From Mesorhizobium helmanticense (lineage in GTDB: Bacteria > Pseudomonadota > Alphaproteobacteria > Rhizobiales > Rhizobiaceae), in assembly GCF_003034915.1 (NCBI RefSeq), contig NZ_PZJX01000041.1:1-55000 (forward strand): a stretch of 55,000 nucleotides of DNA, read 5' to 3'. The position numbers were made by a program, and so were the translations under genes. Under the pieces are notes generated by a model. That model did not search any database. It had not been told where the DNA came from and saw only the letters and a program-made list of their open reading frames with translations. Shown piece after piece: positions 16,766 to 25,779 of this stretch; the first letter of the stretch is position 1; every line of letters starts with the position of its first letter.

Positions 16766-19432
16766 ATGAAGTCGGACCTGCGCTTATCCGCCCGCCCCTT
16801 TCTCGCCAACCGGCGCATCATCCCGCCGCGCATTCCGCTCGATGTCGTCGGCCGCCCGCGTCTGAACAGGATCGCCGGCCTTCTCACCCGCTACCGGCTG
16901 ACACTGGTCCATGCGCCGGCCGGTTCGGGCAAGACCACGCTTCTGTCGCAATGGTACAGCGCGCTGAAAAACGAGGGTACCACGACCGCGTGGTATTCGG
17001 TCAGTGATGACGAGAGGGACCCGCTCGGCCTTGCCGACTATCTGACGCTGGTGATGAGCGGAGCCGCCAAGGGGCAGAGCGCGCGCGGCCTTCCCATGAA
17101 TCGGGACGAGGCGGTGGCGCGGCTTCTCGGACTTGTCGAGGAGGCGACGGCGCAGGGACCAGTCGTCCTTTTCATCGACGACTATCACCTTGCCGATGAG
17201 AATGATGCATCCGCCACCATTATCGCGCTGCTGGACGCCGAGTTTCCGCAGTTCGGCATCGTGCTGGCGAGCCGCACCCGGCCCTCGCTGGCGCTCGGCC
17301 GCTACCGCGCGCATGGCGAGATGATCGAGATCAGCGTCGACCAGCTTCAGTTCAGCGCCGACGAAACGGCCGACTTCTTCCGCGCCGCGCGCGGCGTCGA
17401 ACTCTCGCCCGACGAAAGCCGCATGATGCGTCAGCATACGGAGGGCTGGGCGGCGGGGCTGAGGCTGGCTTCGCTCGTACTGGGCCGCGATGGCGACCGC
17501 AACATGATGGCGTCGGCGCCGCCCGGAAGCCATCGCGCCTTTGCCGACTATTTCCTGGAAGAGGTCCTTTCCGGATTGCCCGAACACATCATCGATTTCC
17601 TGGTCGAAACCTGCATCCTCGAGACGCTCAGCGGCGAATTGTGCGACATGCTGACCGGGCGCACGGATTCGGCTGGCATTCTCGAACATCTTGAGGAAGC
17701 GCAGCTCTTCATCGTCGCATTGCCGGGGCAGCAGCGCTGGTACAGATATCATCATCTGTTCCAGGAATTCCTCTACACGCGACTGCTCGCCAAGGGCGAT
17801 GCGCGGATCGACGAACTGCACCGCAAGGCCGCGGACTGGTTCATCGGCTCGGGCAGCCCGGTCGAGGCGGTGCGGCATGCTTTCCTCGCCCACCAGTCGA
17901 AATGGGCGGCCGAACTGATCGAGCGTTACTGCGTCTATGACTATCTCAGCCATGGACGCTTCGAGCTGTATTTCCGCTGGATGCAGCAATTGCCGCGCGA
18001 GGCGCGCGAAGCGCGGCCGCTGCTGATGTTCCTGCTCGTCTGGCGCCACATCAACGGTCGCCGTTTTCCCCAGGCCGAGCAGACGCTCGCCACTATCGAG
18101 CTCAGCGCGGCCAATCCCGACGGTGAATGCGCGGCGATCCTGCGCGAAACCGGTCTCGACCTTAGCGGCCGCCTGCATCTGATGCGGGCGCTGATCGGCG
18201 CCTACGGCGGCGATCTCGCCGCTTGCCGGTCGCATATCGACGCCATCGGCGAGCGCGAACTCGATCATCTGGCCTTCGGACAGGTCGACCTCGATTCGAT
18301 CCACAGCTATCTGGCCTTTCATGAAGGCGCACTGGAGGCGGCCGAACGGCTGACCTGGAAGGCCAGCGGCGTCTATGACGATATCGCCTGCCATTGGGGC
18401 GGCATCCACTCACGCTGCATAGCGGCGATGGCCTACATGGCGCGCGGACTGCCCGGCGAAGCCGAGCCCGTGCTCATCGACGCGCTGGCCAACGGCGAAA
18501 GCTATTTTTCCGAGCAATCCTACATGGTCGCCCTGCCCTCGGCGCTGCTCGGCATGATCGCCTATGAGAAGGGCGATTTCGAGCGCGCCGAAAAACTCTG
18601 GATGCGGGCGATGCCGCCGGAAAAGACCGTCGATGTCTTCGGCCTTTGCGAGCGGGTCCTGATCGCGACCATTGGCCTGTCGCGTCTCTACGACGCCACC
18701 GGCCGGGTCGAGGCGGCGGACGCCCTGTTCGTACGCGCCAGCCGCCGCGCCTATGAGGCTGAGGATTTCAGGCTGGAGTTCCAGCTGGCGCTGGAACGCG
18801 CCGACCGGGCGTTCCGCCAGGGACGCAGCGCCGACGGCATCCGCGAGATGGAGCGGTTCGGCACGCAGCTCGACGAGGCGCGCGCCCGCTTTCCCGCCTC
18901 GATATGGCAGATATGGGAGAGCCATCTGATCGTCGACGCACGGGCATTAGCCGCGCGCGGTCAGACAGCCGAGGCGGTTGCGCGGCTCGCCGAAGGCAGT
19001 GCCCAGGCCCGTGCCCAGAACCGGCAAGCTTGCGCCATCCTCATGGAGCTGTTGCAGGTCAAGTTCCAGGAACAGTCCGGGATTTCACCTGCCGAGGATC
19101 GCCGCGTGGTGCTGGCCGCGCAGGCAAGAAGGGCGGGATTGCAGCAAAGCCTGGCCGATCTCGTCTACTGGCAGCCGGCTATTCCCGATCGCGCCGGCCA
19201 GAAAGGAACCGCCTCGGCTACGTCCCGCACCGTGCGCCAGCAATCCGAGCCTCTCCTGCTGACGCCCAGGGAATACGACGTGCTCGAACTGATGCGGCAA
19301 GGCCTGTCGAACCGCGAGATCGGCACGAGGCTCCATATCAATCTCAACACCGTGAAATCCCACGCCAAGAACATTTTCGAGAAGCTGCAGGTCAAGAACC
19401 GCACCCAGGCGGTGCTGAAAATTCTGGCCTGA
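16766..19432 (+). CDS. MalT-like large ATP-binding LuxR-family regulator (LAL)
   Basis: An 888-residue signal-transduction ATPase-type activator. The N-terminal NTPase has Walker A 'PAGSGKTTL' at residues 51-59 and Walker B 'VVLFIDDYHLAD' around 132-143. A long helical TPR-like region forms the centre. The C-terminal 60 residues are a LuxR helix-turn-helix: 'LTPREYDVLELMRQGLSNRE' followed by 'INLNTVKSHAKNIFEKLQV'. Proteins of this class bind an inducer and ATP, oligomerise and activate transcription. Here it diverges from the amidase/peptide-importer/gamma-glutamyltransferase unit, which is its most likely target. Start at the ATG at 16766; the region before it holds a palindrome. Confidence 0.92.
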   Translation: MKSDLRLSARPFLANRRIIPPRIPLDVVGRPRLNRIAGLLTRYRLTLVHAPAGSGKTTLLSQWYSALKNEGTTTAWYSVSDDERDPLGLADYLTLVMSGAAKGQSARGLPMNRDEAVARLLGLVEEATAQGPVVLFIDDYHLADENDASATIIALLDAEFPQFGIVLASRTRPSLALGRYRAHGEMIEISVDQLQFSADETADFFRAARGVELSPDESRMMRQHTEGWAAGLRLASLVLGRDGDRNMMASAPPGSHRAFADYFLEEVLSGLPEHIIDFLVETCILETLSGELCDMLTGRTDSAGILEHLEEAQLFIVALPGQQRWYRYHHLFQEFLYTRLLAKGDARIDELHRKAADWFIGSGSPVEAVRHAFLAHQSKWAAELIERYCVYDYLSHGRFELYFRWMQQLPREAREARPLLMFLLVWRHINGRRFPQAEQTLATIELSAANPDGECAAILRETGLDLSGRLHLMRALIGAYGGDLAACRSHIDAIGERELDHLAFGQVDLDSIHSYLAFHEGALEAAERLTWKASGVYDDIACHWGGIHSRCIAAMAYMARGLPGEAEPVLIDALANGESYFSEQSYMVALPSALLGMIAYEKGDFERAEKLWMRAMPPEKTVDVFGLCERVLIATIGLSRLYDATGRVEAADALFVRASRRAYEAEDFRLEFQLALERADRAFRQGRSADGIREMERFGTQLDEARARFPASIWQIWESHLIVDARALAARGQTAEAVARLAEGSAQARAQNRQACAILMELLQVKFQEQSGISPAEDRRVVLAAQARRAGLQQSLADLVYWQPAIPDRAGQKGTASATSRTVRQQSEPLLLTPREYDVLELMRQGLSNREIGTRLHINLNTVKSHAKNIFEKLQVKNRTQAVLKILA

Positions 19433-19465
19433 AGGCTGTGTTCAAACCATAGCGAGGCAGTCGCA

Positions 19466-20107
19466 TCAACGTGCCGCCCAGACCAGGCCGCGACGAAATA
19501 TCGTCTGCATCTGTGGCACCTCGAACTCCTTGGCGGCATGCCCGAGCGACGAGTAGAAAACCCTTCCCTTGCCATGCCGGCGCTTCCAGACCACCGGCAT
19601 CACGACACCGTCTATCCAGGGTGCGTGCTCACCGGAGAAAGTCGTGGTCGCCAGCACTTCATTCGACGGATCCACATGCATGTAATACTGCTCCGAGCGA
19701 TACGAAAAATCGTCGATGCCGTGCATGATGGGATCGTCGCGCCTGGCGATGTCGACCTTGTAGTCGATGATGTTGCCGGGATGGGCGACCCACTGGCCGC
19801 CGCACATGAACTGATAGTCCGTGGCTTCACGAAACGCATCGCCCATGCCGCCGTGATAGCCGCCAAGACCGACACCGCTCTCGACTGCCTTCGTCAGGTT
19901 GAGCTCTTCGTTCTTCGCCAGCTTGGACATCGTGTAGATCGGCACGATCAGGCTCAGATCGACGATCGCGGGGTCGGCGAAAACCTCGGTCGTGGTTTCG
20001 ACGCGAACCTCGAACCCTTCCTCCTCGAGCATCGCCTTGACGGCGCGCGCGCCTTGTTCCGGCTCGTGTCCATCCCAGCCGCCCCATACGATCAGCGCTT
20101 GCCGCAT
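19466..20107 (-). CDS. ThuA-like domain protein (class I glutamine-amidotransferase-like fold)
   Basis: A 213-residue protein. The start is set at the ATG at 20107 because AAGGAG lies 6 bases upstream; a TTG five codons earlier has no such site. It opens 'MRQALIVWGGWDGHEPEQGA', the ThuA signature, and has 'VGLGGYHGGMGDAF' and 'PVVWKRRHGKGRVFYSSLGH' later. ThuA was named for trehalose/maltitol utilisation in Sinorhizobium; its biochemical activity is unsettled. Here it is the last gene of a minus-strand block of HAD, FGGY kinase and class II aldolase genes, so a role in sugar metabolism is plausible. It ends 34 bp from the convergent regulator gene. Confidence 0.85.
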   Translation of the reverse strand: MRQALIVWGGWDGHEPEQGARAVKAMLEEEGFEVRVETTTEVFADPAIVDLSLIVPIYTMSKLAKNEELNLTKAVESGVGLGGYHGGMGDAFREATDYQFMCGGQWVAHPGNIIDYKVDIARRDDPIMHGIDDFSYRSEQYYMHVDPSNEVLATTTFSGEHAPWIDGVVMPVVWKRRHGKGRVFYSSLGHAAKEFEVPQMQTIFRRGLVWAAR

Positions 20108-20160
20108 CTTCCGCTCCTTCAATTGGCTATGTCGTTTACCTCGGAAATTGCCGGGCTCGG

Positions 20161-21006
20161 TCAGCGGAATCTGAACAGATCGATGGTGTAATCCGGGTAG
20201 GCGTCCAGCCCGTCGAAAAGTCCGGCAAGGTCGGTAGTGTCCGCCAATATTCCGGACAAGACCAGCGCCGTCGCCACGCCGGCGCCAAGCCCGCCGGCGA
20301 TATCGTGTTCAACGCTATCACCGACACATACCACCGTGCTGCGATCGGGATCGCCCGCCAGCGCCAGGGCGGCGGTGAAAATCGGAAGATAGGGTTTGCC
20401 GATGCGGGTGACGCCGCCGCCGAGGCTCTCGTAGAGATCCGCCAGCCGGCCGGCGCCGAAACGCGGCCCCACGGCCGTCAGCATGATCTTGTCGGGATTG
20501 GTGCAGAAGCACGGCACCCGCCGCGCCGCTGCCGGCGTGAGAAGTCGGCGATAGTGATCGAGGTCGTAACGGTCGCCCTCGCTGGCGGAAATCAGCACCA
20601 GTTCGGCATCGTCGCCACTCTTGGCCGGTTCGAACGGCAGGCCCTCGATCGCCGAGCGGTCGTCATCGCGGCTGATCAGCAGGCATTTCGTGCCCGGGCG
20701 CAGGCTTCCATGTGCCACCATGTCGTGGAAGGACCGCCACGCCACTTCGCCGGAAGAGACGAAGTGGTCCCAACTCCCCGCTTCGAAACCGAGCTTCAGC
20801 AGGCGATGCTCGTTGGGCTCGGCCCGCTTGCCGGAATTCGAGATCAGCACGACGGTCTTGTGCGCGCGCTTCAGCGCCGACAATGCTTCCACCGCGCCCG
20901 GATAGGGGCTGGTGCCGTCATGCAGCACACCGAACTGGTCGAGCAGGAAGACGTCGTACCGCGAGGCCAGTGCTCCGATCCCGTCGAGATGCTCAACCGT
21001 TTTCAC
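20161..21006 (-). CDS. HAD-superfamily class IIA protein (TIGR01459-like)
   Basis: A 281-residue protein. Motif I is 'FLLDQFGVLHDG' with nucleophile D23; motif II is 'VVLISNSGKR'; the motif III lysine is in 'RIGKPYLPIF'; motif IV is 'VVCVGDSVEHDIAGG'. The large class IIA cap lies between motifs II and III. The residue two positions after the nucleophile is F25 and not the Asp general acid of true HAD phosphatases, a change I recall as common in this subfamily. Phosphatase activity is therefore uncertain. Its ATG overlaps the stop of the FGGY kinase gene (ATGA-type), so it is coexpressed and may act on the kinase product. Confidence 0.85.
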   Translation of the reverse strand: MKTVEHLDGIGALASRYDVFLLDQFGVLHDGTSPYPGAVEALSALKRAHKTVVLISNSGKRAEPNEHRLLKLGFEAGSWDHFVSSGEVAWRSFHDMVAHGSLRPGTKCLLISRDDDRSAIEGLPFEPAKSGDDAELVLISASEGDRYDLDHYRRLLTPAAARRVPCFCTNPDKIMLTAVGPRFGAGRLADLYESLGGGVTRIGKPYLPIFTAALALAGDPDRSTVVCVGDSVEHDIAGGLGAGVATALVLSGILADTTDLAGLFDGLDAYPDYTIDLFRFR

Positions 21007-22361
21007 AGCAGCTCCGCTGTGCCTGCACCCATCAGCGCCAGCCGCGCGGTGCCGGCGGCGGCCTCGTCGGAAAGCGCCGGCAGGAAGGGGACGCCGAGCT
21101 TGCGTTGGCGGATCGCGGTCCAGGCGGGATTTGCCGCGCCGCCGCCGACGCTCCTGACCGATGTCAGCCGAGGCGCGCCGAGTTCGGCAAGCCTGCTATA
21201 GCCGAGCGCCTCGATCGCGGCGATCCCCTCCAGCATTGCCTTCAGGTGGTCCGCGTCGTCCACCGGCCGCGGAACAAGCCGTGGCGGCAGCGCCGGATCG
21301 GCGATCGGAAAGCGTTCGCCCGTCGCGGGAAGCGGATAGTAGTCGAGGCCGGTCTCGGTCATCGGGTCGATAACCGCGCTGAGTTCGATGATGCGCGCAA
21401 GCGAAAAATGCTGGGCGAGCACCTTGCCGCCGGAATTCGACGCACCGCCCGCCAGATAGGCATCGCCGAGCCGATGGCTGTAGATGCCGAACCGCGGCGC
21501 CGAGATCGGCCGGTCGGACAGGATCTTGATGGTCAGCGAAGATCCCAGCGCAGTAACGCCGTCGCCGACTGTCGCCGCACCCGTCGCCAGGAACGAAGCG
21601 CATCCATCCGTCGTGCCGGCGACGACAACCACATCGCGCGGCAGGCCGAACAGCTCGGCGGCGCGCGCCGCGATCGTGCCGACGACATCGCCCGGCCTGA
21701 CAACGCCAGGCAGCAATCCCATGCGCATGCCGGTGGCCGCGATCCAGTCCGGCCAACAGCGGGTCTCGACGTCGTAGCCGGTTTTCAGCGCGTTGTTTTC
21801 GTCGCTGACATCGAAGCGGCCGGAGAATTGTCCCGCGATCCAGTCGGCCTGGTGCAGCACGGCAGCGACGCCGGGCAAGCGCTGGAAAGACAGCGCCTTG
21901 GCAAGACCGGACGTCGCCCCAAGTGCCGCACTCGTTGCCGGCGCTGCGCGGGCAACCGCGGCGAGGATGGCGTCGGCGGCGACCTTGTCGTTGTACATCA
22001 GCGGTTCGGCCAGCGGCCGCCCGGCACTGTCGACCGGCAGCAGCGTGCCCGACGTACCGTCGACGGCGATCGAACGCACCGCCCCGCGATCGATAGATTT
22101 GAGCAGCTCCGCCAGCGTCGCCCCAACCGCCTCCCACCACACGCCGGGGTCGCGGCCGTTCGGCCCAAATCGTTCGAGCGAGACAGCGGAATGCGCGGCA
22201 ATGGAAAAATCCGGCCGCATGGCAACGGCGCGTGCGCCCGACGTGCCGATGTCGATGCCGATGGCAAGCGCTTCTTGCCTGGCGATGATCTTGCCCGAAC
22301 CGGTTTCCAAGTCTTGCTGCGCTGACTTTTCTTGCCGCGCTGACCTTTGGTTCGGGATCAT
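21003..22361 (-). CDS. FGGY-family carbohydrate kinase (first of two)
   Basis: A 452-residue sugar kinase. The phosphate-1 motif is 'IGIDIGTSGARAVAM' near residues 34-48, the catalytic-loop region is 'SIAVDGTSGTLLPVD', and the adenosine motif region 'VTALGSSLTIKIL' and 'GGASNSGGKVLAQ' follow. It phosphorylates a sugar or ketose in the cytoplasm with ATP. The roughly 30 residues before the first motif are unusually long, and no clear ribosome site precedes the ATG at 22361, so the true start may lie further in. It follows the class II aldolase by 3 bases. A kinase plus aldolase pair implies phosphorylation then cleavage of a ketose phosphate. Confidence 0.88.
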   Translation of the reverse strand: MIPNQRSARQEKSAQQDLETGSGKIIARQEALAIGIDIGTSGARAVAMRPDFSIAAHSAVSLERFGPNGRDPGVWWEAVGATLAELLKSIDRGAVRSIAVDGTSGTLLPVDSAGRPLAEPLMYNDKVAADAILAAVARAAPATSAALGATSGLAKALSFQRLPGVAAVLHQADWIAGQFSGRFDVSDENNALKTGYDVETRCWPDWIAATGMRMGLLPGVVRPGDVVGTIAARAAELFGLPRDVVVVAGTTDGCASFLATGAATVGDGVTALGSSLTIKILSDRPISAPRFGIYSHRLGDAYLAGGASNSGGKVLAQHFSLARIIELSAVIDPMTETGLDYYPLPATGERFPIADPALPPRLVPRPVDDADHLKAMLEGIAAIEALGYSRLAELGAPRLTSVRSVGGGAANPAWTAIRQRKLGVPFLPALSDEAAAGTARLALMGAGTAELL

Positions 22362-22364
22362 GAT

Positions 22365-23420
22365 TTAACTGCCGGCGGCATTGAGTTTCTGGCGATACTG
22401 CTCGGCATCCCAGTTGATCAGTTCGTCATTCTCGGCATCGGTAAGGTAGTTCAGCCTCGCCGTGGCGTCGACCCGCGCGGTCACGTCGGCCAGGCAGCGC
22501 TGCATGGCATTGGCGCCGGCGCTGGCGTCGCCGCGCATCAGCACGCCAAGGCCGGGAAACAGGATCGCCGCCGGCGCCGTGCCCAGCCGTTCGATGATAC
22601 CGGCCACATCCTCGCCGGACCTTGCCACGATGGAACCTATGCCGAGAAATATGACGTGGTCCGGATAAAGGCTGCCGCCCGATGCCATGCGGCAGCTCTC
22701 GGGATCGATCGCTACGGCATGTGCCTCGATGTCGGCCGGCAATCTGTAACCACTGTTTCCGGCGAGTGCCGTCAATGCCGCAATATCCGGTTCCGCCACG
22801 TTGCGCGGCGACCGTGCCAGAAGCTGCGTGACGCGGCGCAGCAGCTCTTGCGCTTCGGCGACGGTCTCGGCCGCCACGACCAGTCCGTGATTGCCAAGGA
22901 TCAGCACATCGACGCCTGGCCGAAGGCGCTCGGCAATGCCCTGGGCCAGCGGCAGGCCCGGCCGGCGATAGGGGATATAGGCCCATTCAAGGCCGTCGAG
23001 ACGCCTGGCGGCCTCGGCCTCGCCATCGGCCTGCACGGCGAGCGAAATGGTGTCGACGCAGTGGACATGCAGAACGACACGCTGCGGCATCAACGCATGC
23101 ACCGTTGTCTCGATCGAGGGGCGCAACCCGCGCGGATTGAGCGCCTCGATGGCGAAACCCTGCGGCCGGTCGGCGGCCGGGTCGCGCTGTCGGACGGCGC
23201 TGAGCAGCGGAGGGATCGCCACCGGCACCATGATGTCCTCGGCCAGCGCATCCCTCAACCAGGTGCCGGACGCCTTGATCCAGAGCGTGTCGCCAGCCTT
23301 CAGCGAGGTGTTGCCGCCGGCGGCCTGGGTCAAATGCGGATCGCGCCCGATGCTGGCTGAAAGCGTCCGCAAAGCGGCCAGTTCCCGTGCATCCGCCAGC
23401 GTATCGGCTTGCGTCGCCAT
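22365..23420 (-). CDS. Class II aldolase/adducin-domain protein, extended form
   Basis: A 351-residue protein. The N-terminal part has 'AAGGNTSLKAGDTLWIKASG', the substrate pocket of class II aldolases. The zinc site is visible as 'VVLHVHCVDT' and 'LILGNHGLVV'. It is about 130 residues longer than fuculose-phosphate aldolase. The extra C-terminal part ends 'TDAENDELINWDAEQYRQK' and resembles the region that joins aldolase to dehydrogenase in the RhaD-SDR fusion proteins. It is the first gene of the minus-strand block, with a 200-bp divergent spacer to a DeoR regulator. A ketose-1-phosphate is the likely substrate; which one is unknown. Confidence 0.85.
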   Translation of the reverse strand: MATQADTLADARELAALRTLSASIGRDPHLTQAAGGNTSLKAGDTLWIKASGTWLRDALAEDIMVPVAIPPLLSAVRQRDPAADRPQGFAIEALNPRGLRPSIETTVHALMPQRVVLHVHCVDTISLAVQADGEAEAARRLDGLEWAYIPYRRPGLPLAQGIAERLRPGVDVLILGNHGLVVAAETVAEAQELLRRVTQLLARSPRNVAEPDIAALTALAGNSGYRLPADIEAHAVAIDPESCRMASGGSLYPDHVIFLGIGSIVARSGEDVAGIIERLGTAPAAILFPGLGVLMRGDASAGANAMQRCLADVTARVDATARLNYLTDAENDELINWDAEQYRQKLNAAGS

Positions 23421-23533
23421 CGCGCATTTCCTCCAACAGTCCGGCCACGTGTCCCGCAGCTTGCCTGTCCCGTCGCCGGGACAATTATTGGTGCTGGTAT
23501 CGCAGATGCGAGTGAGTTACGTCAATAGTGATC

Positions 23534-23571
23534 CAACATCATCAAACTGGCTTGCAATCTGATCAATGTTG
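23534..23571. promoter_or_regulatory. Divergent control region with DeoR-type repeats
   Basis: The 200-bp spacer between the aldolase (minus) and DeoR (plus) genes contains CAACAT at 23534-23539 and its inverse ATGTTG at 23566-23571. The motif TCAA recurs four times at roughly 20-bp steps (23522, 23542, 23563, 23582). Repeated short motifs like these are typical of DeoR-family operators. The regulator encoded next door is the obvious candidate and would control both directions. Confidence 0.45.
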
Positions 23572-23620
23572 AGTAAGTTGCATCAAAGCCGCCACAGAAC
23601 GGCATTCAGGAGGAAAACGG

Positions 23621-24403
23621 TTGAGCGACTCCGGCCGCCAGCGTCAGATCGTCGAGCTCTTGCGGGATCGGCCTTTCGCCTCGGTGCGCGAGCTGCAGGA
23701 GCGGCTCGGCGTGTCGGCAGCGACGGTCAGGCGCGATATCGACAGGATCGACGAGGCCGGCGAAGCGCGGAAGGTCTATGGCGGCATCTCCGCGCTCGAT
23801 GGCGCGTCGCAGGCAGGTGTCGCTTACGCCCGGCCCTATGACGAGAACCGCGACCTCGCGGTCGAAGCCAAGCGGCAGATCGCCGCTGTTGCTGCAACCA
23901 TGGTGCGCGACGGCGACGCGGTCATCGTGCATGGCGGCTCGACCTGCTTTCACCTCGGCGTCAAGCTCGCCGACCGCAACATCCGGCTCTACACCAACTC
24001 GATGCCGCTCGTGGCTTATTTGAGCGACCACGGCCATTGCAGCCTGACGGTTGCCGGCGGCGAGTTGCACCGCGAGCCCGGCATCATCCATTCGCTCACC
24101 CAGGCCGTGCCCTTCTATGCGTCGAAGTTCTTTCTTGGCGCGCAAGGCCTTGGCCAGGAAGGCGTGCTGGAATCGCATCCGCTGCTGGTCCGCTCGATCG
24201 TCGACCTCAGCCTGTGCGCCGACCAGATCGTGGTGCTGGCCGACAGCCGCAAACTGTCGATCCATGCGCGCAATGTGGCGCTGCCGCTGGCGCGCATCGG
24301 CACGCTGGTCACCGATGACGGCCTCGCCGACGCCGACGCCCGTATGCTGGAGGACGCCGGCGTGACGGTGCGGATCGCCTCAACCTCGGGGGCCATCCAG
24401 TGA
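23621..24403 (+). CDS. DeoR-family transcriptional repressor (sugar-phosphate sensing)
   Basis: A 260-residue regulator. The TTG at 23621 is taken as start because a perfect AGGAGG lies at 23608-23613, seven bases upstream, and the product then begins with the usual short lead into the helix-turn-helix ('LRDRPFASVRELQERLGVSA', then 'TVRRDIDRIDEAG'). The C-terminal DeoR sensor domain holds 'DAVIVHGGSTCFHLG', the phosphosugar pocket. It is coupled to the downstream kinase by a GTGA overlap and probably represses the kinase-transporter operon, and perhaps the divergent aldolase block, until a phosphorylated intermediate accumulates. Confidence 0.92.
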   Translation: MSDSGRQRQIVELLRDRPFASVRELQERLGVSAATVRRDIDRIDEAGEARKVYGGISALDGASQAGVAYARPYDENRDLAVEAKRQIAAVAATMVRDGDAVIVHGGSTCFHLGVKLADRNIRLYTNSMPLVAYLSDHGHCSLTVAGGELHREPGIIHSLTQAVPFYASKFFLGAQGLGQEGVLESHPLLVRSIVDLSLCADQIVVLADSRKLSIHARNVALPLARIGTLVTDDGLADADARMLEDAGVTVRIASTSGAIQ

Positions 24404-25779
24404 AGATGGCCGTGCTCGACTTCGGCAAGACCAATTCGAAGCTGTTCGTCTTCGCCCAGGACGGACGCATCCTCGACGAACGCCGGACCAGGCCGAACTG
24501 GATGCGCAAGGGTGGCTTCAGCGTGCTCGACGAGCCGGCGCTTTATGATTGGGCGGTTCGCGCCGTCAGCGATGCGATCGATGACCACGGTGTGGAGGGT
24601 TTGATGGTGTCGGGCCATGGCTGCACCTTTGCCCTGGTCGACGATATCAGCCTGACGCATCCGATCCTCGACTACGAGCAGGAGCCGCCTGCGGAAATCG
24701 CCGCCGGGATCGATCGCCGCATTCCGGATTTTGCCGAGACCTTCTCGCCGAAATTGCCGCTCGGCTTCAACTATAGCCGCCACATGCTGTGGCTGCAGGC
24801 GGTGGAACCCGGCGCCTTCACGACGGCGAAATCAATCCTCGGCTATCCGCAATACTGGAGCTGGCGTTTCGGTGGCCGCGCGGTCTCGGAAGTGTCCTAT
24901 CTCGGCTGTCACTCGCATCTGTGGGCGCCGCGCAAGCGCGACTTTTCCTCGTTGGTCGACGCCGAGGGCTGGCGCGGACGGATGCCTGCCTTCGAGCGAG
25001 CCGGCGCCGTCATCGGCGAGCAGCGCCCCGGCGGCGCGGCGCGGCCGATTGCCATCCACAATGGCGTCCACGACTCGAATGCCGCGCTCCATGCCTACCG
25101 CAGGCAGCAGCTTGGCCCGGTCACTGTCGTCTCGACCGGCACCTGGGTCGTCGTGCTCAATCCGGACTGCCCGCTCGATGTGCTCGATCGCGACCGCGAC
25201 ATGCTCGTCAATGTCGACGTCGATGGCGGCCCGGTGCCGACCATCCGCTTCATGGGTGGGCGCGAGTTCGCAACGATCAGCGGCGACTGGCAGGGCGCGA
25301 TCGACCGCTCCTCGGTGCAGCAGGTGATCGACGCCGGCATCATGGCCCTGCCGAGCTTCGCCCCGGGCGGGCCGATGCCTCACCACTCCGGCGAACTGAT
25401 GGGGCGCACGCCCAGCGCTGGGGAACGCTCGGCCGTGGCGCTGCTCTACGTGGCGCTGATGATCGACCTCTGCCTCGACCTGATCCATTCGAACAACACC
25501 GTGATCGTCGATGGCGGGCTGAATACTGGCGGCCTGCTCGCTTCCCTGCTGGCTGAGCTGCGTCCCGGCCAGGCCTTCATGCAAGGGGCGACGCTGGAAG
25601 GCAGCGCCACCGGGGCGGCGGCTCTCGCTTTTGAGAGTGTCGGACGCGAATTTGCCGCCGAGGCGCCGGAGGCTGTTCGCGCCTCGAACTTCGCCGGTCT
25701 CGTCGGCTACCGCGATCGCTGGCGCGGTCTGGCCGCCGATCGCGGCATGGCTGGCGCAGCCGTTGGAGGTGCGCGATGA
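24400..25779 (+). CDS. FGGY-family carbohydrate kinase (second of two)
   Basis: A 459-residue sugar kinase with GTG start overlapping the DeoR stop. The phosphate-1 motif is 'AVLDFGKTNSKLFVF' near residues 4-18, then 'LMVSGHGCTFALVD', and the second phosphate region 'VTVVSTGTWVVVLNP'. The C-terminal part has 'IVDGGLNTGGLLASLL'. Relative to rhamnulokinase or xylulokinase the first motif has Lys-Thr instead of the more common Thr-Ser/Thr. It probably phosphorylates the sugar brought in by the downstream importer. The sugar is not predictable from these motifs. Confidence 0.88.
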   Translation: MKMAVLDFGKTNSKLFVFAQDGRILDERRTRPNWMRKGGFSVLDEPALYDWAVRAVSDAIDDHGVEGLMVSGHGCTFALVDDISLTHPILDYEQEPPAEIAAGIDRRIPDFAETFSPKLPLGFNYSRHMLWLQAVEPGAFTTAKSILGYPQYWSWRFGGRAVSEVSYLGCHSHLWAPRKRDFSSLVDAEGWRGRMPAFERAGAVIGEQRPGGAARPIAIHNGVHDSNAALHAYRRQQLGPVTVVSTGTWVVVLNPDCPLDVLDRDRDMLVNVDVDGGPVPTIRFMGGREFATISGDWQGAIDRSSVQQVIDAGIMALPSFAPGGPMPHHSGELMGRTPSAGERSAVALLYVALMIDLCLDLIHSNNTVIVDGGLNTGGLLASLLAELRPGQAFMQGATLEGSATGAAALAFESVGREFAAEAPEAVRASNFAGLVGYRDRWRGLAADRGMAGAAVGGAR

